Origin: Hongsoonwoonella zoysiae
Lineage (GTDB): Bacteria; Pseudomonadota; Alphaproteobacteria; Rhizobiales; Stappiaceae
DNA: 64,000 nucleotides
Direction of reading: 5' to 3'
NCBI RefSeq assembly: GCF_013266695.1
Contig: NZ_JABRXF010000001.1
Location: forward strand, 1,431,736-1,495,735
Numbering within the stretch: position 1 is the stretch's first letter; the number at the start of each line of letters is the position of its first letter. Positions 9,191 to 19,736 of this stretch are shown piece after piece. Below the pieces are notes generated by a model that searched no databases, was not told where the DNA came from, and was given only the letters and a program-made list of their open reading frames with translations. The position numbers and the translations under genes are program-made.

Positions 9191-11191
9191 TCAGCCTTCA
9201 ACCTTTTCGTGAATACGGGCCTTCGCCGCCGCGACGACGGCCTCCTTCGTGATACCGAAATGCTCGTAAAGCGCCTGGTAGGGCGCGCTCGCGCCGAAGC
9301 CTTTCATGCCGATGAAGATGCCGTCCGAGCCGATGAACCGGTCCCAGCCCATGCGGATGCCGGTTTCAACGGCAATCTTCACCGGCGAATTGCCGACGAT
9401 GGAGGCCTTGTAGTCTTCCGATTGCGCCTCGAACAGCTCGAAAGACGGTACGGAGACGACGCGGGTCTGAATGCCTTCCGCGCCGAGAAGGGCCTTGGCT
9501 TCCAGCGCCAGGCCGACTTCGGAGCCCGATGCGAAGATCGTGACAGTCGGGTCGTCGGCGCTGTCGTCGATGACATAGGCGCCACGGGCGCAGAGGTTTT
9601 CGGCTTCATAGGTCTTGCGCACCGAGCCGAGGTTCTGGCGGGTGAGGGCAAGAACGCTCGGCGTTTCGCGCGACTTGAGCGCCAGTTCCCAGCATTCCAG
9701 CGTCTCGGTGATGTCCGCGGGCCGGAAAAAGTTGAGATTGGGAATGGCGCGCAGCGCCGCGTAATGCTCGACCGGCTGATGGGTCGGCCCATCCTCGCCA
9801 AGACCGATGGAATCATGCGTCATGACGTGGATGACGCGCTGCTTCATCAGCGCGGACAGGCGCATTGCGGGCCGCGCGTAGTCGGAGAACACCAGGAACG
9901 TGCCGGAATAGGGGATCACGCCGCCGTGGAGCGCCATGCCGTTCATGGCGGCGGCCATGCCGTGCTCGCGGATACCCCAGTGGATGTAGCGCCCCGAAAA
10001 ATCGTCCGGCGTGATGGACTTCGTCTGGCCGGTCTTCGTGTTGTTGGAACCCGTCAGGTCGGCCGAACCGCCGATGGTTTCCGGCACCACCTCGTTGATG
10101 GTGCCGAGGATCTGTTCGGAAGCCTTGCGGGTCGCGGACGTCAGCTGTTCGGCCGCGAGCTTTTTCTTCAGCGCTTCGAGCGCGCCATTGAGCCCTGCCG
10201 GAAGGTCGCCGCGCATGCGGCGCTCGAACTCGCCGCGCGCTTCGCTGTCGGCTTCCGCCAGCCGCTTTTCCCACTCCTTGCGCGCCTGGCCGGAGCGAAG
10301 GCCGGCGATGCGCCAGGAATCCAGGATGTCGGAGGGAACCTCGAACGGGGCTGCGTCCCAGCCAAGCGCCTTGCGTGCCGCCTCCAGCTCCTCTGCGCCG
10401 AGCGGGGAGCCGTGCACCTTCTCCGTGCCGCCCTTGTTGGGTGCGCCGTAGCCGATCGTGGTCTTGGCGGCGATCAGCGTCGGCTTGGCCGAGCTCCGCG
10501 CGCTTTCAAGGGCCGCGGCGATCGCCGCGGGATCGTGACCGTCGATGGAGATCGTTTCCCAGCCGCTCGCCTCGAAACGCTCGATCTGATCGGTGCTGTC
10601 CGCGAGCGAAACCTTGCCGTCGATCGAAATGCCGTTGTCGTCCCAGATGACGATGAGCTTTTTGAGCTTCAGATGGCCGGCAAGCGAAATCGCCTCCTGG
10701 CTGATGCCTTCCATCAGGCAGCCGTCGCCGACGATCGCGTAGGTATGGTGATCGACGAGGTCGGTTCCGAATTCCTCCGACAGGAGACGCTCGGCGATGG
10801 CCATGCCGACCGCGTTGGCAAGACCCTGGCCGAGCGGGCCGGTGGTCGTCTCCACACCCGCGCCATGCCCGTATTCGGGATGACCCGCGGTGAGAGAGCC
10901 GAGCTGCCGGAAATTCTTCAACTGGTCTATCGTGAAATCTTCCGATCCCAGCAGATAGTGGACGGAATAAAGCAGCATCGAACCGTGGCCGGCGGAGAGC
11001 ACGAAACGGTCGCGATCCGGCCAGTCGGGCTTTGTCGGGTCGTATTTCAGGAACTGCCCGAAAAGGACGGTCGCGACATCGGCAATGCCCATGGGCAGGC
11101 CCGGATGTCCCGATTTCGCCTTCTCTACGGCATCGGCGGAAAGAAAACGGATCGCATTGGCCATGCGATTGTGTTTGGCAAGATCGGTCAT
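9191..11191 (-). CDS. tkt: Transketolase
   Basis: A 666-residue thiamine-diphosphate enzyme of the pentose phosphate pathway that moves two-carbon units between sugar phosphates. Motifs: GHPGLPMG (28-35), [28 protein letters not shown], the ThDP motif running from GDG at 155-157 to WDDN around 183-186, and in the pyrimidine domain [19 protein letters not shown] and [17 protein letters not shown]. Length is typical. The antisense strand carries a very long open frame (9059-11407), a codon-bias shadow of this gene. It is the first gene of the central-carbon block and is divergent from DUF4164-zapA. Confidence 0.97.
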   Translation of the reverse strand: MTDLAKHNRMANAIRFLSADAVEKAKSGHPGLPMGIADVATVLFGQFLKYDPTKPDWPDRDRFVLSAGHGSMLLYSVHYLLGSEDFTIDQLKNFRQLGSLTAGHPEYGHGAGVETTTGPLGQGLANAVGMAIAERLLSEEFGTDLVDHHTYAIVGDGCLMEGISQEAISLAGHLKLKKLIVIWDDNGISIDGKVSLADSTDQIERFEASGWETISIDGHDPAAIAAALESARSSAKPTLIAAKTTIGYGAPNKGGTEKVHGSPLGAEELEAARKALGWDAAPFEVPSDILDSWRIAGLRSGQARKEWEKRLAEADSEARGEFERRMRGDLPAGLNGALEALKKKLAAEQLTSATRKASEQILGTINEVVPETIGGSADLTGSNNTKTGQTKSITPDDFSGRYIHWGIREHGMAAAMNGMALHGGVIPYSGTFLVFSDYARPAMRLSALMKQRVIHVMTHDSIGLGEDGPTHQPVEHYAALRAIPNLNFFRPADITETLECWELALKSRETPSVLALTRQNLGSVRKTYEAENLCARGAYVIDDSADDPTVTIFASGSEVGLALEAKALLGAEGIQTRVVSVPSFELFEAQSEDYKASIVGNSPVKIAVETGIRMGWDRFIGSDGIFIGMKGFGASAPYQALYEHFGITKEAVVAAAKARIHEKVEG

Positions 11192-11627
11192 CGAATATCC
11201 GTCGCTCAGCCCGGCGGGTGCCGGTCGTCACAAGTCAAGAAGCGCAGCCTTCGCGTGAACGGTCGCACCCGGATCGTTCGCTGCAATCCGCGAATTCCGG
11301 GGCCGCTCCGTCAGGCGCCACGACACATATCAGGAACGTGTCCCGAGTCAACAAAGCCCGACGGCAGGCGAGCGCCACAACATTGCCGCTGCATGAAGCG
11401 CCGTTGACCGTTGACGGTTTTTCCTGTCGCCGGATAGTTTCGCTTAAATTTCGCCGAATCTATCGTATTGGAAGGGAATCGCGCATTCTTGAGGTTTATG
11501 CCGTTGGGTAATTCCGATAAGGCTGCTGGTGTCGCGGACTTCGGGAGACAAGGCGAAGGCGGATCGGCTTCGCCCTCGAACGCGAATGGAATTTGGATAT
11601 GGCTTCAACCCGCTTGAGTAGGATGCA
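11192..11627. other. 436-bp divergent intergenic region tkt / DUF4164
   Basis: I see no gene, RNA or strong hairpin here. It must hold the tkt promoter (leftward) and the promoter of the DUF4164-zapA operon (rightward). Two GANTC sites near its centre are listed separately. Confidence 0.6.
11456..11480. promoter_or_regulatory. Pair of GANTC (CcrM methylation) sites upstream of DUF4164-zapA
   Basis: gaatc occurs at 11456-11460 and again at 11476-11480, 20 bp apart, about 150 bp before the operon start. GANTC is the target of the cell-cycle methylase CcrM in Alphaproteobacteria, and paired promoter-proximal sites can make transcription replication-dependent. The regulatory role here is inference. 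Confidence 0.35.
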
Positions 11628-11921
11628 ATGAGCGAAAATCCGGATGCGACGCCAGCGGTCGACGCTTCGCTTGAGCGATTGTCCCGGGCGATATCCAAAC
11701 TGGAAAGCGCGGTGGAGCGGCGGCTCGATGCCGATACTTCGCTGGGATCCTTGCAGGACGAGCTGCAACGCCTGGGAGAAGACCGCTCCCAGCTTGCCGA
11801 AACCCTGGACAAGGCGGAAGCGCGCGCAAACCGGCTGGAGGAAGCCAACCGGGAAGTTTCGCGCCGGCTCGTCTCGGCGATGGAATCCATCCGCACCGTC
11901 CTGGAAGCGCACGGAGGCTGA
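11628..11921 (+). CDS. DUF4164 family small coiled-coil protein
   Basis: 97 residues, almost wholly helical and rich in Leu, Glu, Arg and Ala with heptad spacing (residues 14-90, e.g. SLQDELQRLGEDRSQLAETL). No signal peptide or membrane segment. It ends 6 bp before zapA, so the two are co-translated. In Rhizobiales a DUF4164 protein commonly precedes zapA. A role with ZapA at the division ring is plausible from context only. Confidence 0.75.
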   Translation: MSENPDATPAVDASLERLSRAISKLESAVERRLDADTSLGSLQDELQRLGEDRSQLAETLDKAEARANRLEEANREVSRRLVSAMESIRTVLEAHGG

Positions 11922-11927
11922 CCGGCG

Positions 11928-12299
11928 ATGCCGCAAATCACCGTAACGATAAACGGCCGCGCCTTTCGCATGGCATGCGACGAGGGCGAGGAGGAAAGGC
12001 TGACGCAGCTTGCCAAACGTTTCGACGGCTACATCGAAACCTTGCGCGAGAATTTCGGCGAAATCGGAGATCTCAGGCTCACCGTCATGGCCGGCATCAT
12101 GGTCACGGATGAGTTGAGCGAACTGCAGCGCCGCCTGAAGGCGCTCCAGGAGGAGAACTCGTCGCTGCACAACGGCCGTTCCGAGCTCGCAGAGGATATC
12201 GAGCAGGACCGCAAAAAGCTTGTGGACGGGCTGAACGATGCTTCTGAGCGCATCGAGGCGATTGCGGAAAATATTACTGCGTCAATTCGCCGCCAGTAG
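11928..12299 (+). CDS. zapA: Cell division protein ZapA
   Basis: A 123-residue FtsZ-ring-associated protein. The N-terminal beta-alpha domain has the family opening ITVTINGRAFRMACDEGEEERL and the helix LAKRFDGYIETLRENFGEIGDLRLTVMAGI. A C-terminal coiled coil follows (residues 58-110) for tetramerisation. ZapA bundles FtsZ filaments at midcell. The downstream order zapA / 6S RNA / 5-formyltetrahydrofolate cyclo-ligase is a conserved proteobacterial arrangement and supports the call. Confidence 0.9.
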   Translation: MPQITVTINGRAFRMACDEGEEERLTQLAKRFDGYIETLRENFGEIGDLRLTVMAGIMVTDELSELQRRLKALQEENSSLHNGRSELAEDIEQDRKKLVDGLNDASERIEAIAENITASIRRQ

Positions 12300-12429
12300 A
12301 TCCGCGTCCGTTATCCGCCGGAACCGGCGGCCATATCTCCGCACAGGTAAACGTCACGATTCACCGCTGGCATTCGGCACCGCTCGAAGCTATATGATCG
12401 TCCGGTGCGGCTGCGCGGCGCGTTGGAGA

Positions 12430-12600
12430 TATATTCTCGGGGCCTTACGCATCCTTTGGGAGCTGTCCCTGCCCTTGACCGTGGTCTCGGGCAAAACGGC
12501 GCCCACCTACTTATGTAGGTCTCCCGGGATTGCGAACTCCGACGGTCGAGGCGGCTGCACATCCTGCCATTCGGTCCGCAAATGATCCGGCGCCTCCTTT
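12430..12600 (+). ncRNA. ssrS: 6S RNA (approximate ends)
   Basis: The 421-bp gap between zapA and the 5-FCL gene is where 6S RNA lies in most proteobacteria. A fold typical of 6S can be seen. A terminal hairpin acctac-ttat-gtaggt (12505-12520) is flanked by tctcggg / cccggga, then by cttgaccgt pairing with acggtcgag (about 12475-12484 with 12541-12550, one G-U), leaving an open bulge of the kind that mimics an open promoter. A tatatt sequence at 12430 could be the -10 box. I could not define the closing stem, so the ends are estimates. The RNA binds sigma70-RNA polymerase in stationary phase. Confidence 0.6.
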
Positions 12601-12720
12601 CGCGTCACATCGTCGCCACTTCGTGACGGGGGACCGATTGACCCGCCGCCGCTTGCTTGCGAGGCTTCGGCCGAAAAGCCATGCCCGCTTGGCAGGCGTA
12701 TCCGGGCGCGGGAGACGCAG

Positions 12721-13302
12721 GTGACGACACTTTCCGGAATCAAGTCGAAAAAGGCGGAAGTCCGTAGGCAGGCGCTTGCGCGCCGGGGAACGCTTTGCGC
12801 CGAGGAGCGCATAGAAGCCTCGCTCGCCCTTGCCGGGCGGATCGGCGAACTTGACATCCCGCCGGGCGCTGTCGTTTCTGGTTTCTGGCCGATCCGCGAC
12901 GAGGTCGACCTTCGTCCCACGATGCAGATGCTTGCGGACAGGGGGCACCTTCTCTGCCTCCCTGCGATCGTTGATGGCGAGCTTGAATTCAGGCGGTTGG
13001 ACAGCGAGACGGAACTGGTCAGCGCGGGCTTCGGCACGGTGGAGCCGGGGCCGTCCGCGCCCGTGCTTTTGCCCGAGGTCATGCTGGTCCCGCTTGCCGC
13101 GTTCGACCGGCGCGGCCACCGAATAGGCTATGGCAAGGGATATTACGACAGGGCGATCGCGAAACTTCGGCGCGCCGGCGATCCGATTTGCATCGGCATC
13201 GCTTTCTCCATACAGGAGGTGGAGGAAGTGCCTTTCGAAGACCACGACGAGCCGCTGCGTTTCATCGTGACGGAGGGCGCCGTGATCCAATGCCCGGAGT
13301 AG
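12721..13302 (+). CDS. fau: 5-formyltetrahydrofolate cyclo-ligase
   Basis: 193 residues, with a GTG start preceded by ggag at suitable distance. The enzyme converts 5-formyl-THF to 5,10-methenyl-THF with ATP. Motifs: the basic N-terminal helix KKAEVRRQALARR, GFWPIRDEVDLRP for substrate binding, and the C-terminal ATP motif GYGKGYYDRAI. Its place after zapA and 6S RNA mirrors the zapA-ssrS-ygfA locus of other proteobacteria. It is 10 bp from the YmdB-type gene downstream and probably shares its transcript. Confidence 0.93.
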   Translation: MTTLSGIKSKKAEVRRQALARRGTLCAEERIEASLALAGRIGELDIPPGAVVSGFWPIRDEVDLRPTMQMLADRGHLLCLPAIVDGELEFRRLDSETELVSAGFGTVEPGPSAPVLLPEVMLVPLAAFDRRGHRIGYGKGYYDRAIAKLRRAGDPICIGIAFSIQEVEEVPFEDHDEPLRFIVTEGAVIQCPE

Positions 13303-13312
13303 TCTGACCGTT

Positions 13313-14143
13313 ATGCGCCTGCTTTTTCTCGGAGATCTCGTCGGCCGCGCGGGCCGCACCGCCGCCCTTGAAGCCTTGCCGCAGCTGGTCGAGGACAATC
13401 GCCTCGACTTCGTAATCGTAAATGGTGAAAACGCCGCACGCGGTTTCGGCATTACCGAGGAAATCGTGCAAGACATTCTCGACGCAGGCGGCGATGTCGT
13501 CACCACGGGCAATCATGTGTGGGATCAGCGCGAGGCGCTGGTCTTCATCGAACGTCAGGAGCGGCTGCTCAGGCCGCTCAATTTTCCTGCCGGAACGCCG
13601 GGGCGCGGCATCAACCTCTTTACCGCGAGAAACGGCGCGCGCGTTTTGGTGATGAACGTGATGGGCCGCATATTCATGGACAGTCTCGACGATCCCTTCG
13701 CAGGCGTCGAGGCGGCGCTGGCGGCCTGTCCGCTGGGCGATGTGGCGGATGCGGTCGTCATCGACGTTCACGCCGAGGCGACGAGCGAGAAACAGGCGCT
13801 CGGTCATTTCGTGGACGGACGCGCGACGCTTGTGGTCGGCACCCATACGCACGTTCCGACGGCGGATCATCAGATCCTGCCGGGGGGCACGGCGTATCTC
13901 ACCGATGCGGGCATGTGCGGCGATTATGATTCCGTAATCGGCATGGACAAGGAAGAGCCGGTCAACCGTTTTATCCGGAAGATCCCGTCCGGCCGTTTCC
14001 AGCCCGCGCAGGGCACGCCTACCATTTGCGGCGTCGCCGTGGAGGTGGACGATACGAGCGGGCTTGCCTCAGCCGTTGCCCCGCTCAGGATCGGCGGGCG
14101 GCTTTCGCCCGCTTGGCCGTCGTTCTGGCCCGCGCCGCGATAG
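13313..14143 (+). CDS. ymdB: YmdB-type metallophosphoesterase
   Basis: A 276-residue dinuclear-metal phosphoesterase of the YmdB family, some members of which hydrolyse 2',3'-cyclic nucleotides. Metal ligands are visible in order: Asp8 in LFLGDLVG, the NGENAA motif (39-44), TGNHVWD, VVIDVHAE, and GTHTHVPTAD with two His. The motif YLTDAGMCGDYDSVIG near residue 200 is also characteristic. Length is normal. It lies just after the 5-FCL gene and 136 bp before yebC. Confidence 0.9.
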   Translation: MRLLFLGDLVGRAGRTAALEALPQLVEDNRLDFVIVNGENAARGFGITEEIVQDILDAGGDVVTTGNHVWDQREALVFIERQERLLRPLNFPAGTPGRGINLFTARNGARVLVMNVMGRIFMDSLDDPFAGVEAALAACPLGDVADAVVIDVHAEATSEKQALGHFVDGRATLVVGTHTHVPTADHQILPGGTAYLTDAGMCGDYDSVIGMDKEEPVNRFIRKIPSGRFQPAQGTPTICGVAVEVDDTSGLASAVAPLRIGGRLSPAWPSFWPAPR

Positions 14144-14279
14144 GCAGGCAGGACAAGGCCGGGCCCGGCGGTTCTTCTTCGGGTGGCGGAACAAGCCGAT
14201 ATCTGGATTTTATTTTCCGTCGCGCTTATAAGCTGGCCGAATATAGAGACGGACAAGGAAAGACGAGCCGAGAATCGAG

Positions 14280-15029
14280 ATGGCCGGACATTCACAATTC
14301 AAGAACATCATGCACCGCAAGGGCCGGCAGGATGCGGCCCGCTCGAAGCTTTTCTCCAAGCTTTCCAAGGAAATCACGGTCGCCGCGAAGGTGGGCGGGC
14401 CGGATGTGGACTCAAACCCGCGCCTGAGGCTGGCGGTCCAGAACGCCAAGGCCCAGTCCATGCCCAAGGACAATATCCAAAGGGCGATCAACAAGTCTCA
14501 GTCGGGTGACGGCGACAATTACGATGAAATCCGCTACGAGGGCTACGGCCCGGGTGGCGTTGCCGTCATCGTCGAGGCGCTGACCGACAACCGCAACCGC
14601 TCAGCATCGAACGTGCGGTCCTACTTCACCAAGTGCGGCGGCTCTATGGGCGAAACCGGGTCGGTCGCCTTCATGTTCGATCGTGTGGGAGAGATCGTCT
14701 ACAAGCCGGAAGCGGGCGACGCGGAAGCCGTGCTGGAAGCCGGGATCGAGGCGGGCGCCGACGATGTCCAGTCCGACGGGGATGGTCACGTCATCACCTG
14801 CAGCTTCGAAAACCTCGGCGATGTTTCCAAGGCGCTCGAGGAGACGCTGGGCGAGGCGGAAACCATCAACGCGGTGTGGAAGCCTCAGACCCTCACTCCG
14901 ATCGATGCCGACAAGGCACAGACGATGCTCAAGCTGCTCGCGCTGCTCGACGACGATGACGACGTCCAGAACGTCTATGCGAATTACGACATCGATGCGG
15001 AAACGATGGAAAGCCTGACCGCCGCCTGA
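14280..15029 (+). CDS. yebC: YebC/PmpR family DNA-binding regulatory protein
   Basis: 249 residues beginning [19 protein letters not shown], the family's invariant start, with [39 protein letters not shown] and [21 protein letters not shown] following. Members act as transcriptional regulators or, like human TACO1, as translation factors. In many Rhizobiales yebC lies directly before ruvC; here 2.5 kb with a chemoreceptor and a permease gene separates them. The gene ends in a strong terminator. Confidence 0.95.
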   Translation: MAGHSQFKNIMHRKGRQDAARSKLFSKLSKEITVAAKVGGPDVDSNPRLRLAVQNAKAQSMPKDNIQRAINKSQSGDGDNYDEIRYEGYGPGGVAVIVEALTDNRNRSASNVRSYFTKCGGSMGETGSVAFMFDRVGEIVYKPEAGDAEAVLEAGIEAGADDVQSDGDGHVITCSFENLGDVSKALEETLGEAETINAVWKPQTLTPIDADKAQTMLKLLALLDDDDDVQNVYANYDIDAETMESLTAA

Positions 15030-15054
15030 CGTGGTCGGTTGACTGCGTGAAACC

Positions 15055-15086
15055 GGAAGGGGGCGCGTGCTGATGCGCCCTTTTTT
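15055..15086 (+). terminator. Rho-independent terminator of yebC
   Basis: gggcgc and gcgccc pair over an 8-nt loop, extended by A/G opposite T/C pairs, and end in six T residues (15081-15086). It is 26 bp past the stop codon. Confidence 0.9.
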
Positions 15087-15294
15087 ATTGCCTATGCATC
15101 ATTTTTTGGTGATTGACCCGCGATCCCGCCGGCCGGGATCGCGCAAAGGTGCGGTCTCCAGCCGAAACAGTCTCCCGGCATGCTTAAAGTTTCGTTTCGT
15201 AAAAAGATAAGCGTTTAGAACAAGGTAAGAACTGCGTACCTATACATGATCCGGAGCAGCCCACTGTCGATTCAAGGGCACTTGCGGAGGAACA

Positions 15295-16644
15295 ATGAGC
15301 ACTCAAAAATCTATTGCGGAGCGTCTCGCCTTCAACCGGATTTCGGAGGAAACGAAGGCCACCCTTCGCGAGGCCAGGCCCCTCATTCTGGAGGCGCTTC
15401 CCAAGGTTCTTGAACGTTTCTACAGGCATGTCGCGGAATTCGAGGACACGGCCCGGCTTTTCAAGGACAAGTCCCACATGGAGCATGCGCGGGACATGCA
15501 GCTTCGCCACTGGACGCTCATCGTGGAGGGCAAGTTTGACGAAGCCTATGTTTCCTCGGTAACGCGTATCGGCGAAGTACACGACAAGCTGGGGCTCGGG
15601 CCGCGCTGGTATATCGGCGGCTACAACTTCATGATGAGCGGCCTGATCGAGGAAATTGCCTTGTCGAAGGGGGCCGGCTTCTTCAAGCGCGGTAATGCGG
15701 AAAAGCTTGCCCGTATTCAGTCGGCGATCGTCAAGGCGTCCTTGCTCGATATGGAGCTGGCGCTTTCCGTTTACCTTGATGCGGGCGAGCGGCACCGCCG
15801 CCAGACGCTGGATAAACTCGCCGCGCAATTCGATGCCGCCGTCGGCACGATTGCCGATGCGGTGGTGGAAAAGATCGGCGAACTGGACGCGGTGTCGGAC
15901 AGTCTGGGCACGGTTGCGGAAGACGCGACAAGCCATGCCGCGGCGGCCAATACGGCAGCCGGCGATGCCGCGTCGAACGTCCAGACGGTTGCCTCGGCGG
16001 CGGAAGAGCTTTCGGCCAGCGTCCGCGAGATCGCCCGTCAGGTGAGGGAGGCAAGCCAGATTTCGACCTCCGCCGTGGAGGAGGCTGCCAAGTCGAACGA
16101 AAAGATCCGCTCGCTGACGGCCGCTTCGCAGAAGATCGGGGATATCGTCAACCTTATCAGTGACATCGCCGGTCAGACGAACCTTCTCGCGCTCAATGCC
16201 ACCATCGAGGCCGCCCGTGCCGGGGAAGCAGGCAAGGGGTTCGCGGTAGTCGCCTCGGAAGTGAAGGGTCTTGCCGAGCAGACCTCCAAGGCAACTGCGG
16301 AAATCGCCGCCCAGATCGGCGAAATCCAGTCGGCGACGACGGAATCGGCCGCTTCCATCGAAGGCATTACCGAAACCATTCAGAACATGAATGAAATCTC
16401 GACCGCGATTTCCGCCGCCGTTGAAGAACAGGGGGCCGCGACCGACGAGATCACGCGTAACATCACCCTTGCTTCGCAGGGGACGAGCCACGTGTCCGAG
16501 GGAATGCGGGCAATCGCCGATGGCGTGGACGCTACCAGATCGGTTTCCGCTCAGGTTCGCGAATGCTCGGGCGGACTTTCCGAGCAGGCGAACAAGCTCA
16601 AGGCGCAAGTGCGCGATTTCATCTCTTCGATCCAGGCCGCATGA
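15295..16644 (+). CDS. Cytoplasmic globin-coupled methyl-accepting chemotaxis protein (HemAT-like)
   Basis: 449 residues with no membrane segment. Residues 1-165 form a protoglobin sensor domain: distal-side Tyr43 in LERFYRHV, proximal haem ligand His96 in [20 protein letters not shown]. Residues 215-440 form an MCP signalling domain with the conserved hairpin tip [19 protein letters not shown] and [10 protein letters not shown]. There is no C-terminal CheB/CheR-tethering pentapeptide. By analogy with HemAT it binds haem, senses oxygen and feeds CheA, which is encoded 37 kb away in this window. It has its own terminator-bounded transcript, 264 bp after yebC, and converges on the TauE-type gene with 19 bp between stops. 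Confidence 0.93.
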   Translation: MSTQKSIAERLAFNRISEETKATLREARPLILEALPKVLERFYRHVAEFEDTARLFKDKSHMEHARDMQLRHWTLIVEGKFDEAYVSSVTRIGEVHDKLGLGPRWYIGGYNFMMSGLIEEIALSKGAGFFKRGNAEKLARIQSAIVKASLLDMELALSVYLDAGERHRRQTLDKLAAQFDAAVGTIADAVVEKIGELDAVSDSLGTVAEDATSHAAAANTAAGDAASNVQTVASAAEELSASVREIARQVREASQISTSAVEEAAKSNEKIRSLTAASQKIGDIVNLISDIAGQTNLLALNATIEAARAGEAGKGFAVVASEVKGLAEQTSKATAEIAAQIGEIQSATTESAASIEGITETIQNMNEISTAISAAVEEQGAATDEITRNITLASQGTSHVSEGMRAIADGVDATRSVSAQVRECSGGLSEQANKLKAQVRDFISSIQAA

Positions 16645-16663
16645 GCAGGCGCCTGCGCATGTC

Positions 16664-17437
16664 TTACTGACCGGATGCGCGCAGGACGCCGTCGAAAACC
16701 GGCATGCTGGAGATTACGGCAAGCGCTATCAGCGAGTAGGCGGCGGCACGGTAGATCTTCGGATCGACCTTGCCGAAGCCCCGCGATCCGAGATAGATCG
16801 TGAACCCGTATGCGGGCACCGCAAGCACGAGGAGCCTCAGCACCTCGCCTGTGAAGAAACCGTTCACGGCATAGGCAATGTAGGTCATCGCGCTTGCGAA
16901 TGCGAAAAACACCATAAGGTTGGCGCGGATTATGAAGGGCGGTTCCGGGCCCGATAGCCAAAATGCCACCATCGGCGGGCCGGCAAGTTGGCTGACCCCG
17001 CCCAGAAAGCCGGAACTGACGCCGACGCCGAACGAGATGGGCGCTTTCGGCGTGCCCTTGTAGCGCCAGCCTGACAGAAGAAGCGCCAGAAGCATGGTGG
17101 CGATTATCGTGATCGACCAGCGTACCGCCAAGGGTTCTGCGACGGCAAGGATGTAAGCCCCGGTGGGTACGAAAAGTGCCGCACCGATGACGGCGGGTAG
17201 AACGGTCTTCCAGTTGCAGATCCTGACCGAGCGCACGACGATCGGAAGGGTTATGAAACTGTCAATGACGAGGAGCGTTGCCGCCGCCAGGCGCGGATCA
17301 ATCACCGTCGAAGCGATCGGCATGATGATCATTCCCGCGCCGAATCCTGAAAAACCGCGCACGAGCCCGCCAACGGCAATTGCGAAAATGACGATGAAAA
17401 TGCCGAGCCCGTCGAGCTCGCCGAAAAATTCGGTCAT
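16664..17437 (-). CDS. TauE/SafE (TSUP) family permease
   Basis: 257 residues from the ATG at 17437, preceded by aagg; a longer TTG-initiated frame is less likely. About eight hydrophobic segments are visible. The two family repeats show the Gly/Pro signatures [18 protein letters not shown] and [27 protein letters not shown] proteins move organosulfur or sulfur anions across the inner membrane, but substrate cannot be assigned. The gene is convergent with the globin chemoreceptor and divergent from ruvC. Together with the receptor it makes up the insertion between yebC and ruvC. Confidence 0.88.
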   Translation of the reverse strand: MTEFFGELDGLGIFIVIFAIAVGGLVRGFSGFGAGMIIMPIASTVIDPRLAAATLLVIDSFITLPIVVRSVRICNWKTVLPAVIGAALFVPTGAYILAVAEPLAVRWSITIIATMLLALLLSGWRYKGTPKAPISFGVGVSSGFLGGVSQLAGPPMVAFWLSGPEPPFIIRANLMVFFAFASAMTYIAYAVNGFFTGEVLRLLVLAVPAYGFTIYLGSRGFGKVDPKIYRAAAYSLIALAVISSMPVFDGVLRASGQ

Positions 17438-17563
17438 GAAAAGCCTTGTCTTGGAAATCCGGCCGTGGAGCAAGCTTTCGCAGGGCCGAAAACGGGGGAT
17501 TTGGGCGAGGATAGCCGTGAGTTTGCTGGCGTCAACGGCATTTTGGCGTTACCGCTTTGTTCT

Positions 17564-18085
17564 ATGGATCATGCGATTCGCATACTCGGTATCGACCCGG
17601 GCCTCCGCCGGACCGGCTGGGGCGTGATCGAGGCTATCGGCAACCGTCTTTCCTTCATTTCGTCAGGTACGGTAACTTCCGACAATCGCCGCGACCTCGC
17701 CGACCGTCTGCGCCAGCTTCATGACGGGCTGAAGGAGGTGATCGACCGGTACGATCCGGGCGAGGCCGCCGTGGAACTGACCTTCGTCAACAAGGACGCC
17801 GGGGCGACGCTGAAGCTCGGCCAGGCGCGTGGTGTCGCCATGCTCGTGCCCGCTTTATTTGGCCTCAACGTGTGCGAATACGCACCGAACCTCGTCAAGA
17901 AGACGGTCGTGGGCACCGGGCATGCGGAAAAGGAGCAGATCCGCACCATGGTGAAGGTGCTGATGCCGAAGGCAACTTTCAACTCCGACGACGCGGCGGA
18001 TGCGCTTGCCATAGCAATCTGCCACGCCCAGCATCGCAGCACGCCGGCGGCAAGGCTGAGGCAGGCGGGAGTGCTTCCCTCATGA
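17564..18085 (+). CDS. ruvC: Holliday junction endodeoxyribonuclease RuvC
   Basis: 173 residues starting [20 protein letters not shown]; the frame is open for 33 codons further upstream but the family start fits here. Catalytic acidic residues are present: Asp11 in GIDPG, the Glu in [12 protein letters not shown] (two residues from the usual IEQVF pattern), and the [13 protein letters not shown] pair. RuvC resolves Holliday junctions moved by RuvAB. The stop overlaps the ruvA start as ATGA, so the ruvCAB operon is translationally coupled. Confidence 0.96.
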   Translation: MDHAIRILGIDPGLRRTGWGVIEAIGNRLSFISSGTVTSDNRRDLADRLRQLHDGLKEVIDRYDPGEAAVELTFVNKDAGATLKLGQARGVAMLVPALFGLNVCEYAPNLVKKTVVGTGHAEKEQIRTMVKVLMPKATFNSDDAADALAIAICHAQHRSTPAARLRQAGVLPS

Positions 18086-18699
18086 TCGGCAAGCTCAAGG
18101 GAACGGTCGACAGCTACGGCGACGATCATCTGATCCTCGACGTTCATGGCGTCGGTTATCTGGTTTACTGTCCGTCGCGGACGCTGCAGATGCTGCCTGG
18201 CGTCGGAGAGGCCGCGGTTTTGTTCATCGAAACCATGGTGCGCGAGGATCTGATCCGGCTTTACGGCTTCGCAGCCGAAGCGGAGCGCGAATGGTTTCGC
18301 CTGCTCATGACGGTTCAGGGCGTGGGCGCCAAGGTGGCGCTTGGCGTTCTGGGTGTCCTGAGAGCTTCGGAAATCGCCAATGCGATCGCGCTTGGCGACA
18401 AGGCGACGATTTCCCGCGCGCCGGGCGTCGGCAAGCGTGTGGCCGAGCGCATCATCTCGGAGTTGAAGGAAAAGACGCCGGCCTTTGCCATCGCGGATCC
18501 CGGAATTTCGGTGATCGCGCCGGATGAAAATGTGTCCTCCGCCCCCGATGCGGTTCGCGATGCGGTTTCGGCTCTCGTCAATCTGGGCTATTCCCAGATC
18601 CAGGCTACGAACGCGGTCGCAAAGGCGCTCGCCTCCGCCGGCAACGGGGCCGGCGCTGAAACGCTGATCCGTCAGGGCCTCAAGGAGCTTTCGACATGA
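18082..18699 (+). CDS. ruvA: Holliday junction branch migration protein RuvA
   Basis: 205 residues from ATG 18082 ([20 protein letters not shown]). The OB-fold domain I, the tandem helix-hairpin-helix domain II ([14 protein letters not shown] and [17 protein letters not shown]) and the C-terminal domain III ([20 protein letters not shown]), which touches RuvB, are all present. RuvA binds the four-way junction. ATGA overlaps join it to ruvC before and ruvB after. Confidence 0.97.
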   Translation: MIGKLKGTVDSYGDDHLILDVHGVGYLVYCPSRTLQMLPGVGEAAVLFIETMVREDLIRLYGFAAEAEREWFRLLMTVQGVGAKVALGVLGVLRASEIANAIALGDKATISRAPGVGKRVAERIISELKEKTPAFAIADPGISVIAPDENVSSAPDAVRDAVSALVNLGYSQIQATNAVAKALASAGNGAGAETLIRQGLKELST

Positions 18700-19736
18700 C
18701 CGGCGGCGAGCGCCTCGTCAGCCCCGAGATGCGCGGCGATGAGATCGACACCACCATGCGCCCGCAGGTGCTTGACGAGTTTATCGGCCAGAAGCAGGCG
18801 CGCGCCAACCTCAAGATCTTCATCGAGGCGGCGAAGGCGCGCGGCGAGGCGCTGGATCATGTGCTTTTCGTCGGGCCTCCGGGGCTTGGCAAGACGACGC
18901 TTGCGCAGATCATGGCGCGCGAGCTCGGGGTGAACTTCCGCGCGACCTCCGGTCCGGTGATTGCCAAGGCGGGCGATCTTGCGGCGCTGCTGACGAACCT
19001 CGAAGAGCGCGACGTATTGTTCATCGACGAAATCCACCGTCTCAATCCGGCGGTGGAGGAAGTGCTCTATCCGGCGATGGAGGATTTCCAGCTCGACCTG
19101 ATCATCGGTGAGGGTCCGGCGGCGCGCTCCGTCAAGATCGACCTCGCGAAATTCACGCTTGTCGCCGCCACGACGCGGCTTGGCCTCTTGACGACGCCGC
19201 TGCGGGATCGTTTCGGCATTCCCGTCAGGCTTCAGTTCTACACGACCGAAGAGCTTGAGTTCATCGTCCGGCGCGGCGCGCGTATCCTGGGCCTTTCGAT
19301 GACCGACGACGGTGCTTCGGAAATCGCCAAACGCTCGCGCGGCACGCCGAGGATCGCCGGGCGTCTTCTGCGGCGCGTGCGCGATTTCGCCATCGTCGCA
19401 GGCGACGGGCAGGTGACGGCGGAGATCGCCGACCGCGCGTTGACGCAGCTTGAGGTCGATGGCGCCGGCCTCGATCAACTCGACCGGAGATATCTCACGC
19501 AGATCGCCGTCAATTTCGGTGGAGGTCCGGTCGGTATCGAGACGATCGCGGCCGCCCTTTCGGAACCGCGCGACGCGATCGAGGAAATCGTCGAGCCCTA
19601 TCTCATCCAGAACGGTTATCTGCAGCGGACCCCGCGCGGGCGCATTCTCACAGCCCTTGCGTTCAGGCATCTGGGCCTGGCCATGCCGCAAACCACGACC
19701 GCGCCGCAGATGGGGCTGTTTGCCGATGAAGACTGA
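18696..19736 (+). CDS. ruvB: Holliday junction branch migration ATPase RuvB
   Basis: A 346-residue AAA+ motor. Walker [11 protein letters not shown] falls near residues 60-69, Walker [11 protein letters not shown] near 107-116, sensor 1 AATTRLG, and the arginine-finger region [10 protein letters not shown]. The C-terminal winged helix includes [16 protein letters not shown]. RuvB hexamers drive branch migration with RuvA. The C-terminal 11 bp overlap the ybgC start. Confidence 0.97.
   Translation: MTGGERLVSPEMRGDEIDTTMRPQVLDEFIGQKQARANLKIFIEAAKARGEALDHVLFVGPPGLGKTTLAQIMARELGVNFRATSGPVIAKAGDLAALLTNLEERDVLFIDEIHRLNPAVEEVLYPAMEDFQLDLIIGEGPAARSVKIDLAKFTLVAATTRLGLLTTPLRDRFGIPVRLQFYTTEELEFIVRRGARILGLSMTDDGASEIAKRSRGTPRIAGRLLRRVRDFAIVAGDGQVTAEIADRALTQLEVDGAGLDQLDRRYLTQIAVNFGGGPVGIETIAAALSEPRDAIEEIVEPYLIQNGYLQRTPRGRILTALAFRHLGLAMPQTTTAPQMGLFADED

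Noticed and set aside
9059-11407. A 782-codon plus-strand open frame opposite tkt
   Set aside because: It is antisense to an unmistakable transketolase, has an arginine- and glycine-rich composition typical of GC-bias shadow frames, and no recognisable domain.
17438-17563. N-terminal extension of ruvC
   Set aside because: The open frame runs back 33 codons, but RuvC proteins start a few residues before the GIDPG motif and the extension has no family likeness.
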